From Arcticibacterium luteifluviistationis (GTDB lineage Bacteria; Bacteroidota; Bacteroidia; Cytophagales; Spirosomataceae): a DNA stretch of 64,000 nucleotides. Numbering within the stretch: position 1 is the stretch's first letter; each line of letters opens with the position of its first letter. The translations under genes and the position numbers were made by a program. Below are positions 1 through 10,326 of the stretch, in pieces. The notes beneath the pieces were generated by a model. It had not been told where the DNA came from. It saw only the letters and a list, made by a program, of their open reading frames with translations, and did no database searches. Where the stretch lies: assembly GCF_003258705.1 (NCBI RefSeq), contig NZ_CP029480.1, positions 2,356,001 through 2,420,000 on the forward strand, in the 5' to 3' direction.

Positions 1-684
1 CTTCCTAAAAAAGCAATCATCTCTGATTTAGTAACATCTGGGCTTGAACGTGTTGCCGTAAGAATCCCAAATCACCCATTAAGTCTTGAACTATTAAGGT
101 CCATCGACTTTCCATTGGCAGCCCCTTCCGCAAATCCATTTGGGTATATAAGCCCTACCAGTGCACAGCACGTAGAAAATCAGTTAGGTGAAAAGTTAAA
201 ATATATCTTAGATGGTGGTGAATGTCAAGTGGGTTTAGAATCCACTATTATTGGTTTTGAAAATGATAAATTAACCGTTTATCGCAAGGGTGGCTTATCT
301 ATTGAAAGTATTGAGAAAGTTGTTGGTAAAGTAAATCTGAAAGAGCATTCTAGTTCCAACCCTGCTGCTCCTGGCATGCTAAAATCGCACTACGCTCCTA
401 AGAAGAAGGTGATTTTCATAAGAGATTTTGACGCTCACCCTTTCGACTACAATCCTGATAAAGTTGGATTTCTTGGTTTTTGTGAAGCTTTGCCTTTTCT
501 AAAAACCGAACAACAGTTTTTATTGTCTCCAAATAAAGATTTAAACGAAGCGGCTCGAAACCTTTTCAAAGGCTTAAGATTTCTAGATCAATTAGATATA
601 GAAACTGTAATCATAGAATTAGTACCTGAGGTAGGATTAGGCATGGCTATAAATGATAGATTAAAAAGAGCTGCAGCTAAATAA
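1..684 (+). CDS. L-threonylcarbamoyladenylate synthase (Sua5/YrdC type), 5' end missing
   Basis: The reading frame is open from the first base, so the N-terminus lies outside the window; 227 codons plus a stop are visible. It makes threonylcarbamoyl-AMP for the t6A37 modification of ANN-decoding tRNAs in the cytoplasm. The visible part carries the YrdC signature APSANPFG followed by ISPT, then the linker PGMLKSHYAP that marks the long Sua5 form with its extra C-terminal domain. It ends three bases before the convergent OmpA-family gene. The family call is firm from these motifs. An apparent start at 115 is only an internal TTG inside the conserved motif and is not used. Confidence 0.9.
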   Translation, partial: LPKKAIISDLVTSGLERVAVRIPNHPLSLELLRSIDFPLAAPSANPFGYISPTSAQHVENQLGEKLKYILDGGECQVGLESTIIGFENDKLTVYRKGGLSIESIEKVVGKVNLKEHSSSNPAAPGMLKSHYAPKKKVIFIRDFDAHPFDYNPDKVGFLGFCEALPFLKTEQQFLLSPNKDLNEAARNLFKGLRFLDQLDIETVIIELVPEVGLGMAINDRLKRAAAK

Positions 685-687
685 GAC

Positions 688-3420
688 CTAGTTCTTTATT
701 AAAACCATTTCTACCCTTCTATTCTTAGCTCTGTTTTCTTCTGTATCATTTTCTGCTACTGCTTTTTCTTGTCCAAAGCCATTACTACGAATTCTATCTG
801 GGTCAGCCCCCTTAAAAAATAAGTAATTAGCCACGGCCTTAGCTCTAAACTGAGACAATCCCAAATTTAGACGAGGGTCACCCACGTTATCCGTATAACC
901 AACGATTTCGATAACGAAGTTTTCGTTATTTTTAATAGTTTCCGCTAACTCATTTAATTCAGTGACTTCTGCATCCCTAATTTTTGAGCTTCCTTGGTCA
1001 AAGTAAACTTCCTCTAACAGATATCGCTGCCCCAATGATGTCTTCTTATTAAACTCCGCCTGCATTTGAGATACTGTTTTCGGCATAGCGGCTGCTACTT
1101 TCTCTTTTGGAGGTAGTGCAGGTTTTTGAATAGGTTTGGGTGCCGGTTTCTCTATTATTGGTGTCTTGGGCTCAGGTTTTACTACAGCTAAAACTGGTGC
1201 TTCTTCTTTTTTAACTTCTGGTTTTACAATCTCAGGTTCTGGCTCTGGTACTTCTACTATAGCTACTGGCTCAGGCTTTTCCTTTATTATAGTTTTTGGA
1301 GCCTCCTTAAGAGTAATCGTTTTTACAAAATTACTTTCTACTAAATCACTCACTTTAAAAGCATCTGCATAGGCTTCAAAACCATCTGCCAATACCTGGA
1401 TGGTATAACTCTCTTCGCCTAAAAGATCTGCTTCGTAAATACTAGTTTTAGCAACAAATTTCTCCGTAGCCCTTTCTCCCCCTTTCGCATTAATTCTAAG
1501 TTGAATCTTACGCAGAGCAGTATTATCATCAATTCCTATGATTTTGAAACTTATCAAATAAGCATCTTTGGTAAGCGGAATTACTATGCTGTTACCTTTT
1601 ATCATTTCAGCACCTACAAGACCAGTAAAAGAGGTATATCCTTTCATTCTTACCTCAATTGAATAATTCTTATTTCCACCATAAGAAACCTCTACCCTAT
1701 CAGAGCCTTCATACTCTACTAGGTCTATCTCTTTCTTATCTAAAAAGTACTTAATACTGGCTTTCAATCTTTCTTTACTGACTAGGTCAATCACTTCTAC
1801 GTTATAAGTGGCAGTTCCAATAGGCGTTAAGTAAAGTTCCTGAGCATTGCTAGAAAGTATTTTTGGAATGGCGTCTGATTGATAACCTTCTGCTACAATG
1901 GAATAATTGACATTAATTTTTTCCTCCATTCTAGTCAAAAATATACCATCTTTCTTTGTGTCGTACACAAAGAGTTCCTTACCATATTCGTTGATAATTT
2001 TCAAACTGGCATTAGTCACAGGTTTATTGGTAAACTGCTCCATCAATTTAAAAGAATGCGTCACCTCTGGTGTCCAATATAACTCTAAAGTAAAACGCTT
2101 ATTATCTTCTTTTAAGGACTTGGTTACTGGTTGATAGCCCTTTCCTCCCGACTCTATGAAATAGCTCTTCTCAGGGTCTGTAATGAAATAATAAGTTCCA
2201 TTTTCGTTTTGCTTTATTCCTGGCATTTCTTCTCCTCCAGGACCAAATACTCTAAAGTCTGCATTCCCTACACGCTCTTTTGTATAGTGGTCAATCACAT
2301 TAATGAAAAACTGTTTATCAGCTTCTACCAAGGTAAACACCGGTTCCACGCTGCTCCCATAAAGACTCGCTACACCTACTGTGCCCGAACTTGGCACATA
2401 ACCTTCACTTTGAATTTCCACCTTATAATCTCCCGTTTCCTCAGGTCTTATTTTCTCTCCCTCCTTATAAGCGTAGGTATTCGTTTTTCCACTTGGTGAA
2501 ATAAGCTTAATAGAAGCCGGTATAGGTCGTTTAGTTCGGCTGTCGGTAATTTTAAATTCTATAAAAGCGTAAGGTCGCATCACCGCTTTTAAATCTTCTC
2601 TTTGAGAACCTTCAAGTGTTTTGCTATATTCTCTATAATCTTTTGAAACACCTGTGATTTTATAATTAATACCACTTTTGAAAGTAAACAGAACCACGCC
2701 ATTTGGAGCAGCTTCATCATAGACTACTTTTCCTGAAGATGTTTCTGAAATTTTCACACTAGCATTTACCGGCTTACCAGACTGTTCGTCTGTAAATCTT
2801 ATGGCTACTTGGTTACCTGGTTTTTCAAGGTAAACCACCATTTCTACGAGGTTAGACGGGTTCCCTATTTGAACATCAAAATCTGTTTTACTTTCGGAAT
2901 AACCCGGAGATTTAGTAATTATCTGATAAGAACCAGACTGCTGCACCACTAATTCATATTTAAGTGAACTTCTGGTGGTGTTTCCTCTACCCACCATTCT
3001 GCCTTCAAAAAACACTTCGTAAGAGGCAGGTTCGTCCCTATCAGTTTCTTTAGATTTTGCTACAATTTTTAAACTAGCCGTAGGTCTTTTTTCAACCCCA
3101 AGCTTGACTTCCTCTCCATCATTAATATCAGAAGCGAAAACAATTTTCTCTTCTACATAATATAAATCGTTTATGGCTTTTAGCTGAACTTCATCGTCTC
3201 CTATTATATCTATAAATTGAAGATTGTCTTCTGTTTTTATGACGTACGAGTTGTTTGTCTTTCCTGAAATAGCTCGCCACTCCACTTTTACTTTCTCACC
3301 ACTAAAAGAATCAGCAGCTTCAAGATAAACTCTTTTTTGAGCCATAGCTCCAAACCCGAAAAGTAGTAGCAGGCTTAAGCAGGATAAAGTCTTATATAAA
3401 ATATTTTTATTCAAAATCAT
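688..3420 (-). CDS. large OmpA-family outer-membrane/peptidoglycan-binding protein
   Basis: A protein of about 910 residues. It begins with a signal peptide (hydrophobic core then AMAQ). About six diverged beta-sandwich repeats of roughly 90-100 residues follow, resembling carboxypeptidase-regulatory or PEGA-like domains. A Pro/Glu/Lys-rich linker comes near residues 725-800, and a C-terminal OmpA domain near 805-910 has the peptidoglycan-binding pattern TDNVGD...LGLSQFRAKAV. It probably tethers the outer membrane to the cell wall (inference). I chose the ATG at 3420; the frame can extend to a TTG at 3435, but the ATG gives a cleaner signal peptide. The linker could span the periplasm. No partner gene adjoins it. 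Confidence 0.88.
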   Translation of the reverse strand: MILNKNILYKTLSCLSLLLLFGFGAMAQKRVYLEAADSFSGEKVKVEWRAISGKTNNSYVIKTEDNLQFIDIIGDDEVQLKAINDLYYVEEKIVFASDINDGEEVKLGVEKRPTASLKIVAKSKETDRDEPASYEVFFEGRMVGRGNTTRSSLKYELVVQQSGSYQIITKSPGYSESKTDFDVQIGNPSNLVEMVVYLEKPGNQVAIRFTDEQSGKPVNASVKISETSSGKVVYDEAAPNGVVLFTFKSGINYKITGVSKDYREYSKTLEGSQREDLKAVMRPYAFIEFKITDSRTKRPIPASIKLISPSGKTNTYAYKEGEKIRPEETGDYKVEIQSEGYVPSSGTVGVASLYGSSVEPVFTLVEADKQFFINVIDHYTKERVGNADFRVFGPGGEEMPGIKQNENGTYYFITDPEKSYFIESGGKGYQPVTKSLKEDNKRFTLELYWTPEVTHSFKLMEQFTNKPVTNASLKIINEYGKELFVYDTKKDGIFLTRMEEKINVNYSIVAEGYQSDAIPKILSSNAQELYLTPIGTATYNVEVIDLVSKERLKASIKYFLDKKEIDLVEYEGSDRVEVSYGGNKNYSIEVRMKGYTSFTGLVGAEMIKGNSIVIPLTKDAYLISFKIIGIDDNTALRKIQLRINAKGGERATEKFVAKTSIYEADLLGEESYTIQVLADGFEAYADAFKVSDLVESNFVKTITLKEAPKTIIKEKPEPVAIVEVPEPEPEIVKPEVKKEEAPVLAVVKPEPKTPIIEKPAPKPIQKPALPPKEKVAAAMPKTVSQMQAEFNKKTSLGQRYLLEEVYFDQGSSKIRDAEVTELNELAETIKNNENFVIEIVGYTDNVGDPRLNLGLSQFRAKAVANYLFFKGADPDRIRSNGFGQEKAVAENDTEENRAKNRRVEMVLIKN

Positions 3421-3458
3421 TATAGAATAGCACAATGGTATTTTTAAAACATATATGT

Positions 3459-3466
3459 CAAATCTA
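3459..3466 (-). promoter_or_regulatory. putative -7 box upstream of the OmpA-family gene, inside a palindrome
   Basis: On the minus strand this reads TAGATTTG, an exact match to the Bacteroidota -7 consensus TAnnTTTG, about 40 bases before the ATG. It lies within the inverted repeat TATGTCAA-N7-TTGACATA (3454-3476), so a protein bound there could block the promoter. No convincing -33 TTG is seen at the usual spacing. Confidence 0.45.
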
Positions 3467-3638
3467 AATTGACATACGTTTCACATCTATCAGGAATACA
3501 GCAATTTTCATAAAAAAATGTCATTTTTCCGCTAATTAGAAAGGTTTTCTTTAATCTAAAACGATATAAAAACTAAATATTATAAGTTTGAATAACCTTT
3601 AAACATCTTTAAATAGAAAACACACGTAATCTTATAAT

Positions 3639-4232
3639 ATGTTTTTCACTCCAAATTTTCTGCCATCCATTGCCTATTTCCAAAAAATCATGGAAACTGA
3701 TATTATAAATATCAATATGGAGGATATATATGTTAAACAAACATATAGAAACAGGGCTCAAATTTTAGGAGCAAATAAAATAGAAAACCTAATAATTCCA
3801 GTAAACGCTAGCTCTACAGTTACAGCTAACAAAGATGTAAGGATAGAAAATAAATCAAAATGGCAGAGAACTCAGCTAAGAACCATAGAGGCTGCATACA
3901 AAAGTTCAGCCTTTTATCAGTTCTATGACTACCTGATGATACCCCTTTTTGAAAAAGATTACAATTTCTTAATCGATTTACAACTGGACAGTTTGACATT
4001 TTGTCTTAAAGCTATGCAAATGAAAAAGACAATATGTCAGGCAACGCCAAATGACGAAAATGACGTAATAGACATTAAATCAAAGGTTTTACCAGAAAAT
4101 CACCATTTCGAACCATACTTGCAAAACTTTGGCAACGAGTTTGTACCTAACCTATCTGTAATAGATTTACTGTTTTGTAAAGGCCCAGAGGCGTACCGAT
4201 ATTTAACAAATCAAAGTTGGAGTGAACAGTAA
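3639..4232 (+). CDS. WbqC-like family protein
   Basis: A soluble protein of 197 residues. The opening PNFLPSIAYFQ, the segment YVKQTYRNRAQI and the later KWQRTQLRTI...YKSSAFYQFY are characteristic of the WbqC-like family, whose members often sit near polysaccharide or amino-sugar genes. Biochemical activity is not established, so no reaction is assigned. It stands alone upstream of clpC, with about 60 bases between them that contain a good -7 box. ATG start, no signal peptide. Confidence 0.8.
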   Translation: MFFTPNFLPSIAYFQKIMETDIININMEDIYVKQTYRNRAQILGANKIENLIIPVNASSTVTANKDVRIENKSKWQRTQLRTIEAAYKSSAFYQFYDYLMIPLFEKDYNFLIDLQLDSLTFCLKAMQMKKTICQATPNDENDVIDIKSKVLPENHHFEPYLQNFGNEFVPNLSVIDLLFCKGPEAYRYLTNQSWSEQ

Positions 4233-4247
4233 ACATTCTATTTTCGT

Positions 4248-4255
4248 TATATTTG
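4248..4255 (+). promoter_or_regulatory. putative -7 promoter element for clpC
   Basis: TATATTTG is an exact match to the Bacteroidota consensus TAnnTTTG, 37 bases before the clpC ATG. It would give a leader of about 30 bases. A TTG near 4217 is too far upstream to be a standard -33 element. Confidence 0.45.
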
Positions 4256-4291
4256 AAACTAACACATACCTTGTGTACTAAATAATAATAG

Positions 4292-6829
4292 ATGGAACCC
4301 AAATTTTCGCAGAGAGTAAAAGAGGTAATTTCCTTGGCCAGAGAAGAGGCTTTACGTTTGGGTCATGATTACATTGGCACCGAGCATTTAATTCTAGGCA
4401 TGATTCGTGAAGGCGATGGCATGGGTTTAGAATTGATTAGAAAGACTGGCATTAAGATTACTGACTTAAAGCAGAGCATTGAATCTGCTACACGTGGCAC
4501 AGCCACAAATAATATTAAGAACCTTGCAAATATTCCTTTAACTAGGCAATCTGAAAAGGTCTTAAAAATCACGCATTTGGAAGCTAAAATTTTCCGTTCT
4601 GAAGTTATTGGAACGGAGCATTTACTTTTAGCTATCTTGAGAGACTCTGACAACTTAGGTTGTCAAATAGTTAATCGTTTCAAGGTTAATTATGAGCTCA
4701 TAAAAGAAATGCTAGAGTACCAGTTAACTGGTGAAAGCCCTAGCATGGAAAATGCCGATACTGACGACGACGACGAAGGAAGACTATTCTCTAGTCCGGG
4801 TGGAAAAGGTACTGGCTCAAGAGATTCTAAGACTGAAAAGTCTAAGACTCCTATTTTAGATAATTTCGGAAGAGATTTGACTAAAATGGCCGAGGCTGGC
4901 AAACTTGACCAGATAATAGGAAGGCAAAAAGAAATTGAAAGAGTTGCTCAAATTCTTTCAAGAAGAAAGAAAAATAACCCAATCCTTATTGGTGAACCTG
5001 GTGTAGGTAAAACTGCAATAGCTGAAGGTTTAGCTTTAAGAATTGTAGAAAAGAAAGTCTCTAGAGTACTTTATGGTAAGCGAGTGGTTACACTTGACTT
5101 AGCCTCTTTAGTAGCTGGAACTAAGTATAGAGGACAGTTTGAAGAGCGAATGAAAGCTGTGATGGCTGAAATCGAGAAATCGCCTGATGTCATTCTTTTC
5201 ATTGACGAAATACACACTATTGTAGGTGCTGGAGGAGCTAGTGGTTCGCTAGATGCATCCAACATGTTTAAACCTGCTCTTGCAAGAGGTGAGGTACAAT
5301 GTATTGGTGCTACTACTTTAGACGAGTACCGTCAATACATTGAAAAAGATGGTGCATTAGCCCGGAGATTCCAAATGGTAATGGTGGACCCTACTTCGGT
5401 AGAAGAAACTGTTGAGATTTTGAATAATATCAAAGACAAATACGAAGAGCATCATCATGTAAATTATTCTGATGAAGCTATTCAGGCAGCTGTAAAGTAT
5501 TCTGACAGATACATTTCTGATAGATTTTTACCAGATAAAGCCATCGACGTAATTGATGAAGTGGGTGCTAGAGTTCATATCAATAACATTCACGTTCCAC
5601 AAGAAATTATTGATTTAGAAGAGTCTGTAGAGAATATCAAAGTGGAGAAAAATGCGGTGGTTAAAAGCCAGCGTTATGAAGAAGCTGCTCAGCTACGTGA
5701 CAAAGAGAAGAAACTCATAGACCAGCTAGACCGAGTAAAACTGGCTTGGGAAGAGGAAAGTAAAGAAAAAAGACACCTTGTTACAGAAGATAATGTAGGT
5801 GAGGTGATAGCCCAAATGACTGGAATTCCTATTAACAAGGTTAATATGAATGAAGGTGAGCGTATGCTCAAAATGGGTGATTCTTTGAAAAATAGAATCA
5901 TAGGTCAAGATAAAGCCGTAGCCAAACTGGTAAAAGCTATTCAAAGAACCAGAGTTGGTTTGAAAGACCCGAAAAAGCCAATTGGCTCGTTCATATTTTT
6001 AGGACCAACAGGTGTAGGAAAAACAGAATTAGCGAAAGCTCTTACTGAATACCTTTTTGACAAAGACGAAGCTCTTATCAGAATAGATATGAGTGAGTAC
6101 ATGGAGAAATTCAGTATTTCAAGACTTGTAGGAGCCCCTCCAGGCTATGTAGGTTATGAAGAAGGTGGTCAACTTACTGAGAAAGTTCGTAGAAAACCTT
6201 ACTCGGTAATCCTTTTGGATGAAATCGAGAAAGCTCACCCAGATGTGTTTAATATCTTATTACAAGTATTAGACGATGGTGTTCTTACTGATAGCCTTGG
6301 TAGAAAAGTTGATTTCAGAAACGCTATCATTATCATGACATCGAACATTGGTGTTCGTGACTTGAAAGACTTTGGAGCTGGAATTGGTTTTGCAACACAG
6401 GCCAGAAAAGACAATCAGGATGAAGCCGTTAAGAGTACTATTCAAAGTGCCCTTAGGAAGACTTTCTCCCCTGAATTCTTAAACAGGTTGGATGATGTCA
6501 TCATTTTCAATTCGCTTGAGAAAGAGTCTATACATCAGATTATTGATATTCTTTTGAAAAAACTATTCGTTAGAATTAACGGACTGGGTTATGAGATTGA
6601 GGTAACTAGCGAAGCCAAAGATTTTGTAGCAGAAAAAGGATATGATAGACAGTACGGTGCTAGACCATTAAACAGGGCCATTCAGAAATATGTGGAAGAC
6701 CCTATGGCAGAAGAGATACTAAAAGGTGACCTTAAAGAAGGTGACGTAATGTTAGTAGATTATGTCAAAGATGCCGAAGAGTTAACCTTTTCGAAAAAGA
6801 AAAAGAAAGCCGTAGTCGAGTCTAAATAA
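4292..6829 (+). CDS. clpC: ClpC-type ATP-dependent Clp protease ATP-binding subunit
   Basis: A Hsp100 unfoldase of 845 residues that feeds substrates to ClpP. In order: paired Clp N-terminal repeats (about 1-145), AAA+ domain 1 with Walker A GEPGVGKT near 234 and Walker B ILFIDEIH near 300, a middle region with a UVR-like segment around 455-475 (the mark of ClpC rather than ClpB), and AAA+ domain 2 with Walker A GPTGVGKT near 571 and [10 protein letters not shown] near 641. The ClpP-docking tripeptide IGF is present near 699, so it should work with ClpP rather than as a disaggregase. No clpP is in the window. Full length for the family. Confidence 0.96.
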   Translation: MEPKFSQRVKEVISLAREEALRLGHDYIGTEHLILGMIREGDGMGLELIRKTGIKITDLKQSIESATRGTATNNIKNLANIPLTRQSEKVLKITHLEAKIFRSEVIGTEHLLLAILRDSDNLGCQIVNRFKVNYELIKEMLEYQLTGESPSMENADTDDDDEGRLFSSPGGKGTGSRDSKTEKSKTPILDNFGRDLTKMAEAGKLDQIIGRQKEIERVAQILSRRKKNNPILIGEPGVGKTAIAEGLALRIVEKKVSRVLYGKRVVTLDLASLVAGTKYRGQFEERMKAVMAEIEKSPDVILFIDEIHTIVGAGGASGSLDASNMFKPALARGEVQCIGATTLDEYRQYIEKDGALARRFQMVMVDPTSVEETVEILNNIKDKYEEHHHVNYSDEAIQAAVKYSDRYISDRFLPDKAIDVIDEVGARVHINNIHVPQEIIDLEESVENIKVEKNAVVKSQRYEEAAQLRDKEKKLIDQLDRVKLAWEEESKEKRHLVTEDNVGEVIAQMTGIPINKVNMNEGERMLKMGDSLKNRIIGQDKAVAKLVKAIQRTRVGLKDPKKPIGSFIFLGPTGVGKTELAKALTEYLFDKDEALIRIDMSEYMEKFSISRLVGAPPGYVGYEEGGQLTEKVRRKPYSVILLDEIEKAHPDVFNILLQVLDDGVLTDSLGRKVDFRNAIIIMTSNIGVRDLKDFGAGIGFATQARKDNQDEAVKSTIQSALRKTFSPEFLNRLDDVIIFNSLEKESIHQIIDILLKKLFVRINGLGYEIEVTSEAKDFVAEKGYDRQYGARPLNRAIQKYVEDPMAEEILKGDLKEGDVMLVDYVKDAEELTFSKKKKKAVVESK

Positions 6830-6844
6830 TGGTTTGATATTCGA

Positions 6845-8029
6845 ATGAATAAAAAAATAGGATTACTAATTTTAAGTCTGTTACTCTTCTCGAGTAACAG
6901 ACTTTTTTGTCAAACGCTATCTGAAAACAGCGAAGTTTCATTGCTCACCATTGCCCCTGGGCATGAATTATTCTCTTTTGCTGGACATACTGCCATCAGG
7001 GTAAAAGACACTCAAACAGGCATTGACATCAATTTCAATTACGGCGTTTTTGATTTCAGAACAGAAGGGTTTTATCTCAAATTTCTCAAAGGAACCCTTC
7101 CTTATCAAATAGGAGCTTATAATTTTAAACAAGAAGTACCTTATTGGTTTGAGGAAAACAGAACTGTTACCCAGCAGGTTTTAAATCTAAATTTAACCCA
7201 AAGGCAGCGAGTTTTTGATTTTCTAATGAAGAACTATCAACCCGAGAATCGAGAATATAATTATAAGTTTTTCTACGACAATTGCTCCACACGCGTGAGA
7301 GATGTGCTAGAAGAAACATTTGGAGATAGCCTTATTTTCAGTCAAACCTTAAATGCTGATAAAAGTTTTAGAGACTGGCTAGATATTTACAATCGAAAAA
7401 GTAACAACGACTGGACCGAGTTTGGGATGAATCTAGCACTAGGCTTACCAGCCGACGAAATTACAGGAGCAAACAGAGCTATGTATATTCCAGATAACTT
7501 GATGGCAGCTTTTGATTCAGCCAAGGTTGTTCAAAATGGTAAAGTAGAAAGCTTAGTTGTCAGGAAAATGGATTTGAATAATGCTAGTATTGAGCACAAA
7601 CCGCTTCCTATTAAGCCATTTCTTCTGTTCTCCATTCTTTTCTTAATTGTAGCGTATTTCACGTTTTTAGAGTACCAAAAGAAAAAATGGTTTCTAATTA
7701 TTGACAAGATACTATTCAGCCTAACAGGTATTTTGGGTTACTTTCTTCTTGTTCTTTGGTTTTTAACAGACCATGGTGTAATGAATCAAAACCTAAACTT
7801 ACTTTGGGCTTTCCCTCCTGTACTCCCTTTTGTACTATTTCTAAATAGGCAAAAAGGTACACAAAAGTGGCTACAAATACTCTTTATGATACAGGCAGGT
7901 CTCGCTATGATTTGTATACTTGGTTCTTCATTTTTGCCTCAGGGCTTTCATCCTGCTGTCTTTCCTATTGCCGGAATGATTCTTTTAAGGTCATTCCTAA
8001 TATGGAAAAGAAAGAACTCTTCAAATTAA
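6845..8029 (+). CDS. DUF4105 / Lnb-like membrane protein (candidate lipoprotein N-acyltransferase)
   Basis: A protein of 394 residues: a signal peptide or first membrane segment, a periplasmic domain (about 25-245), then about five hydrophobic segments (about 255-390). The periplasmic domain has the DUF4105 pair LFSFAGHTAIRV and FFYDNCSTRVRDVL, giving a His and a Cys that could form a thiol catalytic pair. From memory, Bacteroidota proteins of this family (Lnb) have been assigned lipoprotein N-acylation; that function is carried over by family only. It starts 15 bases after clpC and may be co-transcribed. Confidence 0.75.
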   Translation: MNKKIGLLILSLLLFSSNRLFCQTLSENSEVSLLTIAPGHELFSFAGHTAIRVKDTQTGIDINFNYGVFDFRTEGFYLKFLKGTLPYQIGAYNFKQEVPYWFEENRTVTQQVLNLNLTQRQRVFDFLMKNYQPENREYNYKFFYDNCSTRVRDVLEETFGDSLIFSQTLNADKSFRDWLDIYNRKSNNDWTEFGMNLALGLPADEITGANRAMYIPDNLMAAFDSAKVVQNGKVESLVVRKMDLNNASIEHKPLPIKPFLLFSILFLIVAYFTFLEYQKKKWFLIIDKILFSLTGILGYFLLVLWFLTDHGVMNQNLNLLWAFPPVLPFVLFLNRQKGTQKWLQILFMIQAGLAMICILGSSFLPQGFHPAVFPIAGMILLRSFLIWKRKNSSN

Positions 8030-8046
8030 ATAATCGTTATACCATC

Positions 8047-8568
8047 ATGACAGATCTACAATACCCAATAGGAAAATTCAAAGTCAAAAAAGACTATACG
8101 GAACAAGAAACGACAGAGTTTCTTAAAACCTTGAAGGCTTTTCCCGAAGAACTACAAAAAGTAGTAGATGGAATTACTGATGAACAATTAGCTACTCCAT
8201 ACCGACCTGATGGCTGGACAGCACAGCAGGTTATTCATCATATTTCGGATAGTCATATGAATATGCTAATCCGTCTAAAATGGACTTTAACAGAAGACTC
8301 TCCTAGAATAAAGGCGTATTATGAAGATAGATGGGCTAATCTGGCTGATTACTCTCTGCCCATCCAGCTTTCTATAGACATGCTAAAAGTGATTCATGCA
8401 AAAGTAATAGCACTTTTAGAAAACTTGGATAAAGAAACACTTAACAGAAGCTACGTACATCCAGAAACAGAATATAGTTTTACACTAGAAAGTGTAATGG
8501 CACTTTACGCCTGGCACGGTGCTCATCATATTGCTCACATTAAAATTTGTAAAGGAGAATGGTCATAA
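8047..8568 (+). CDS. YfiT/DinB-like bacillithiol S-transferase candidate
   Basis: A four-helix DinB-fold protein of 173 residues, opening LQYPIGKF as in YfiT (BstA-like) proteins. Likely metal ligands are the His residues of VIHHISDSHMN near residue 63 and of AWHGAHHIAHI near the C-terminus. Family members transfer bacillithiol or act as metal-dependent hydrolases; which applies here is inferred. The frame is open back to 7867, but that stretch overlaps the preceding gene; the ATG at 8047 matches the family start and lies just after that gene's stop. Its end overlaps the small downstream gene. Confidence 0.82.
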   Translation: MTDLQYPIGKFKVKKDYTEQETTEFLKTLKAFPEELQKVVDGITDEQLATPYRPDGWTAQQVIHHISDSHMNMLIRLKWTLTEDSPRIKAYYEDRWANLADYSLPIQLSIDMLKVIHAKVIALLENLDKETLNRSYVHPETEYSFTLESVMALYAWHGAHHIAHIKICKGEWS

Positions 8569-8738
8569 TAGAAAACATTGTCATCATAGCCTTAGCTGGC
8601 TTAGCCATAGGTTATTTAATAAAAATGGTTTACAAGCAGTTTTCTTCCGAAGGTGCTGGATGTAGCTCTTGTTCAGGTGGTTGCTCAGTAAACAACAATT
8701 CAATAGACTTCCCTGAAATAGTTAATCCGCAGAAGTAG
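8559..8738 (+). CDS. FeoB-associated Cys-rich membrane protein (59 residues)
   Basis: A very short gene whose ATG lies inside the end of the previous gene (ATGGTCATAA), suggesting translational coupling. It encodes an N-terminal membrane helix (about residues 2-24) followed by a cytoplasmic tail with the cluster CSSCSGGC. That architecture is typical of FeoB-associated Cys-rich proteins, thought to help ferrous iron uptake or metal binding. No feoB is in the window, so the role here is open. Its 3' end overlaps the convergent transporter gene by 17 bases. Confidence 0.75.
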   Translation: MVIIENIVIIALAGLAIGYLIKMVYKQFSSEGAGCSSCSGGCSVNNNSIDFPEIVNPQK

Positions 8739-9489
8739 CAGCGTCAATTAACTCATCAGAACCTTCTTTTCCCAGCCACTGGTCAATTAGAAAGTGTGCA
8801 AGGTAAATTAATGGCGTAAGAGCAATGGCTATACAGGACTTGAAGATATAGTTATTAGTAGATACTTGACCCACTTGCTCCAGCGACCAATTGCCAAAAA
8901 CATAAAAGGCTATAAAAATCACGACAAAAGAGTCAATTAGTTGAGAAACTACAGTTGAACCAGTAGCTCTTAGCCAGATAAATCTATTCTTAGTTACTTT
9001 TCTAAGCTTGTGAAAAACAAAAGCGTCTAATATTTGCCCTACTAGAAATGCAGAAAGGCTTCCTATAATTATTCCCAAACCTTGTCGGAATATCATTTTA
9101 AAACCTTCATTGATATTGATGGCCTGCCCATTGGAGTCTGTTGAGTTTACATCTAACCAAAATGCTGCTGGTTTGACATAAACGGCCAAATAAATCACTA
9201 AGAAGCTAAAGGTTATCAATGCAGCAGTTAAATAAGAAATAAACTTCACCCCTTTTTTACCATAGTATTCATTGATAACATCGGAAACTATAAAAACTAT
9301 TGGCCAGTTAAGCGTACCAGCAGTTAATGCAAAACTCAAATCAAAACCAAATATAGAATAACCAGACCCATCAAAACCCAAGCTTTGGTCTAAACTAAAT
9401 ATCTTGGCACCAATAATCTCCGCCGTGATGGCATTGGTTAAAAAGATACCGCAGAGTACTATATACAGTTTTTGCTTTTTTGAGCCCAT
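8722..9489 (-). CDS. queuosine precursor transporter (YhhQ/VUT family)
   Basis: An integral membrane protein of 255 residues with about six hydrophobic segments. Family features visible are the early NAITAEIIGAKIF segment, VFIVSDVINEYYGKKG and SQLIDSFVVIFIAF. Members import queuine or preQ1 for tRNA modification. The asparagine- and serine-rich stretch around residue 93 is probably a loop. It is convergent with, and overlaps by 17 bases, the Cys-rich gene. No queuosine synthesis genes adjoin it. Confidence 0.85.
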   Translation of the reverse strand: MGSKKQKLYIVLCGIFLTNAITAEIIGAKIFSLDQSLGFDGSGYSIFGFDLSFALTAGTLNWPIVFIVSDVINEYYGKKGVKFISYLTAALITFSFLVIYLAVYVKPAAFWLDVNSTDSNGQAININEGFKMIFRQGLGIIIGSLSAFLVGQILDAFVFHKLRKVTKNRFIWLRATGSTVVSQLIDSFVVIFIAFYVFGNWSLEQVGQVSTNNYIFKSCIAIALTPLIYLAHFLIDQWLGKEGSDELIDAATSAD

Positions 9490-9554
9490 TAATTAATGTC
9501 TAGTAATCTTGGATTAAATTTCCTTGGCAATATTTAAAATTAGGTAAAAAACAC

Positions 9555-10205
9555 CTAAACCACCCTCCCATCTTTAAGTGTAATCACTCTATCTGCCATT
9601 TCGGCCAATTCCTTATTATGCGTGACTATCACAAAAGCACAATTAAACTTCTCACGTATATCAAGTAGTAAATTATGCAAATCAAGAGCATTTTGAGTAT
9701 CTAGATTGCCCGTAGGTTCGTCCGCAAAAATGATTTTAGGCGAATTTATTAAAGCTCTTGCTACTGCCACACGTTGCTGCTCTCCACCCGAAAGTTCAGA
9801 AGGCAAATGGTCACCTCTATCTTTTAATCCTAAAGTAGTTAAGAGCTCTATAGCCCTTTCTTTCACTTCCTTTTCACTCCTTTTCCCTATCCAGCCCGGC
9901 AAACAAACGTTTTCAACAGCCGTTAACTCCGCCATCAGATTATGAAACTGAAATACAAAACCTAATTGCTCATTTCTGAGCTTAACTATTTGCTTTTCGG
10001 ACAAGGAACTCACCTCCATATTATCCAAATAAATCTTCCCAGAATCCGATGAATCTAAAGTTCCTAAAATTTGAAGTAAGGTAGTTTTACCAGCACCAGA
10101 AGGCCCTACTATGGCTACTATCTCCCCCGAACCTATTGATAGGTCAATCCCCTTTAAAACTTCCAGTTCGCCATATTTCTTATATACACCTTCTGCTTTG
10201 AGCAT
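9555..10205 (-). CDS. ABC transporter ATP-binding protein, LolD/MacB-like
   Basis: An ATPase of 216 residues with Walker [10 protein letters not shown] near 38, the Q-loop FQFHNL, signature LSGGEQQR and Walker [13 protein letters not shown]. The sequence is closest to LolD/MacB-type subunits that drive lipoprotein release or substrate extrusion with an FtsX-like permease. No permease is next to it, so its partner is elsewhere. The first ATG is at 10205; a TTG one codon upstream gives an alternative start. It is divergent from sucC. Confidence 0.88.
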   Translation of the reverse strand: MLKAEGVYKKYGELEVLKGIDLSIGSGEIVAIVGPSGAGKTTLLQILGTLDSSDSGKIYLDNMEVSSLSEKQIVKLRNEQLGFVFQFHNLMAELTAVENVCLPGWIGKRSEKEVKERAIELLTTLGLKDRGDHLPSELSGGEQQRVAVARALINSPKIIFADEPTGNLDTQNALDLHNLLLDIREKFNCAFVIVTHNKELAEMADRVITLKDGRVV

Positions 10206-10326
10206 CAATTTATTTCGTTTTAATAAACAATATTATCAGTTTTTAGCTTTTTATCTTATGAATGAAACGAATATTTACCTAATTTGCCCAAAAATTAGAA
10301 AAGTTCAATTCTCTTAATCTCAAATA

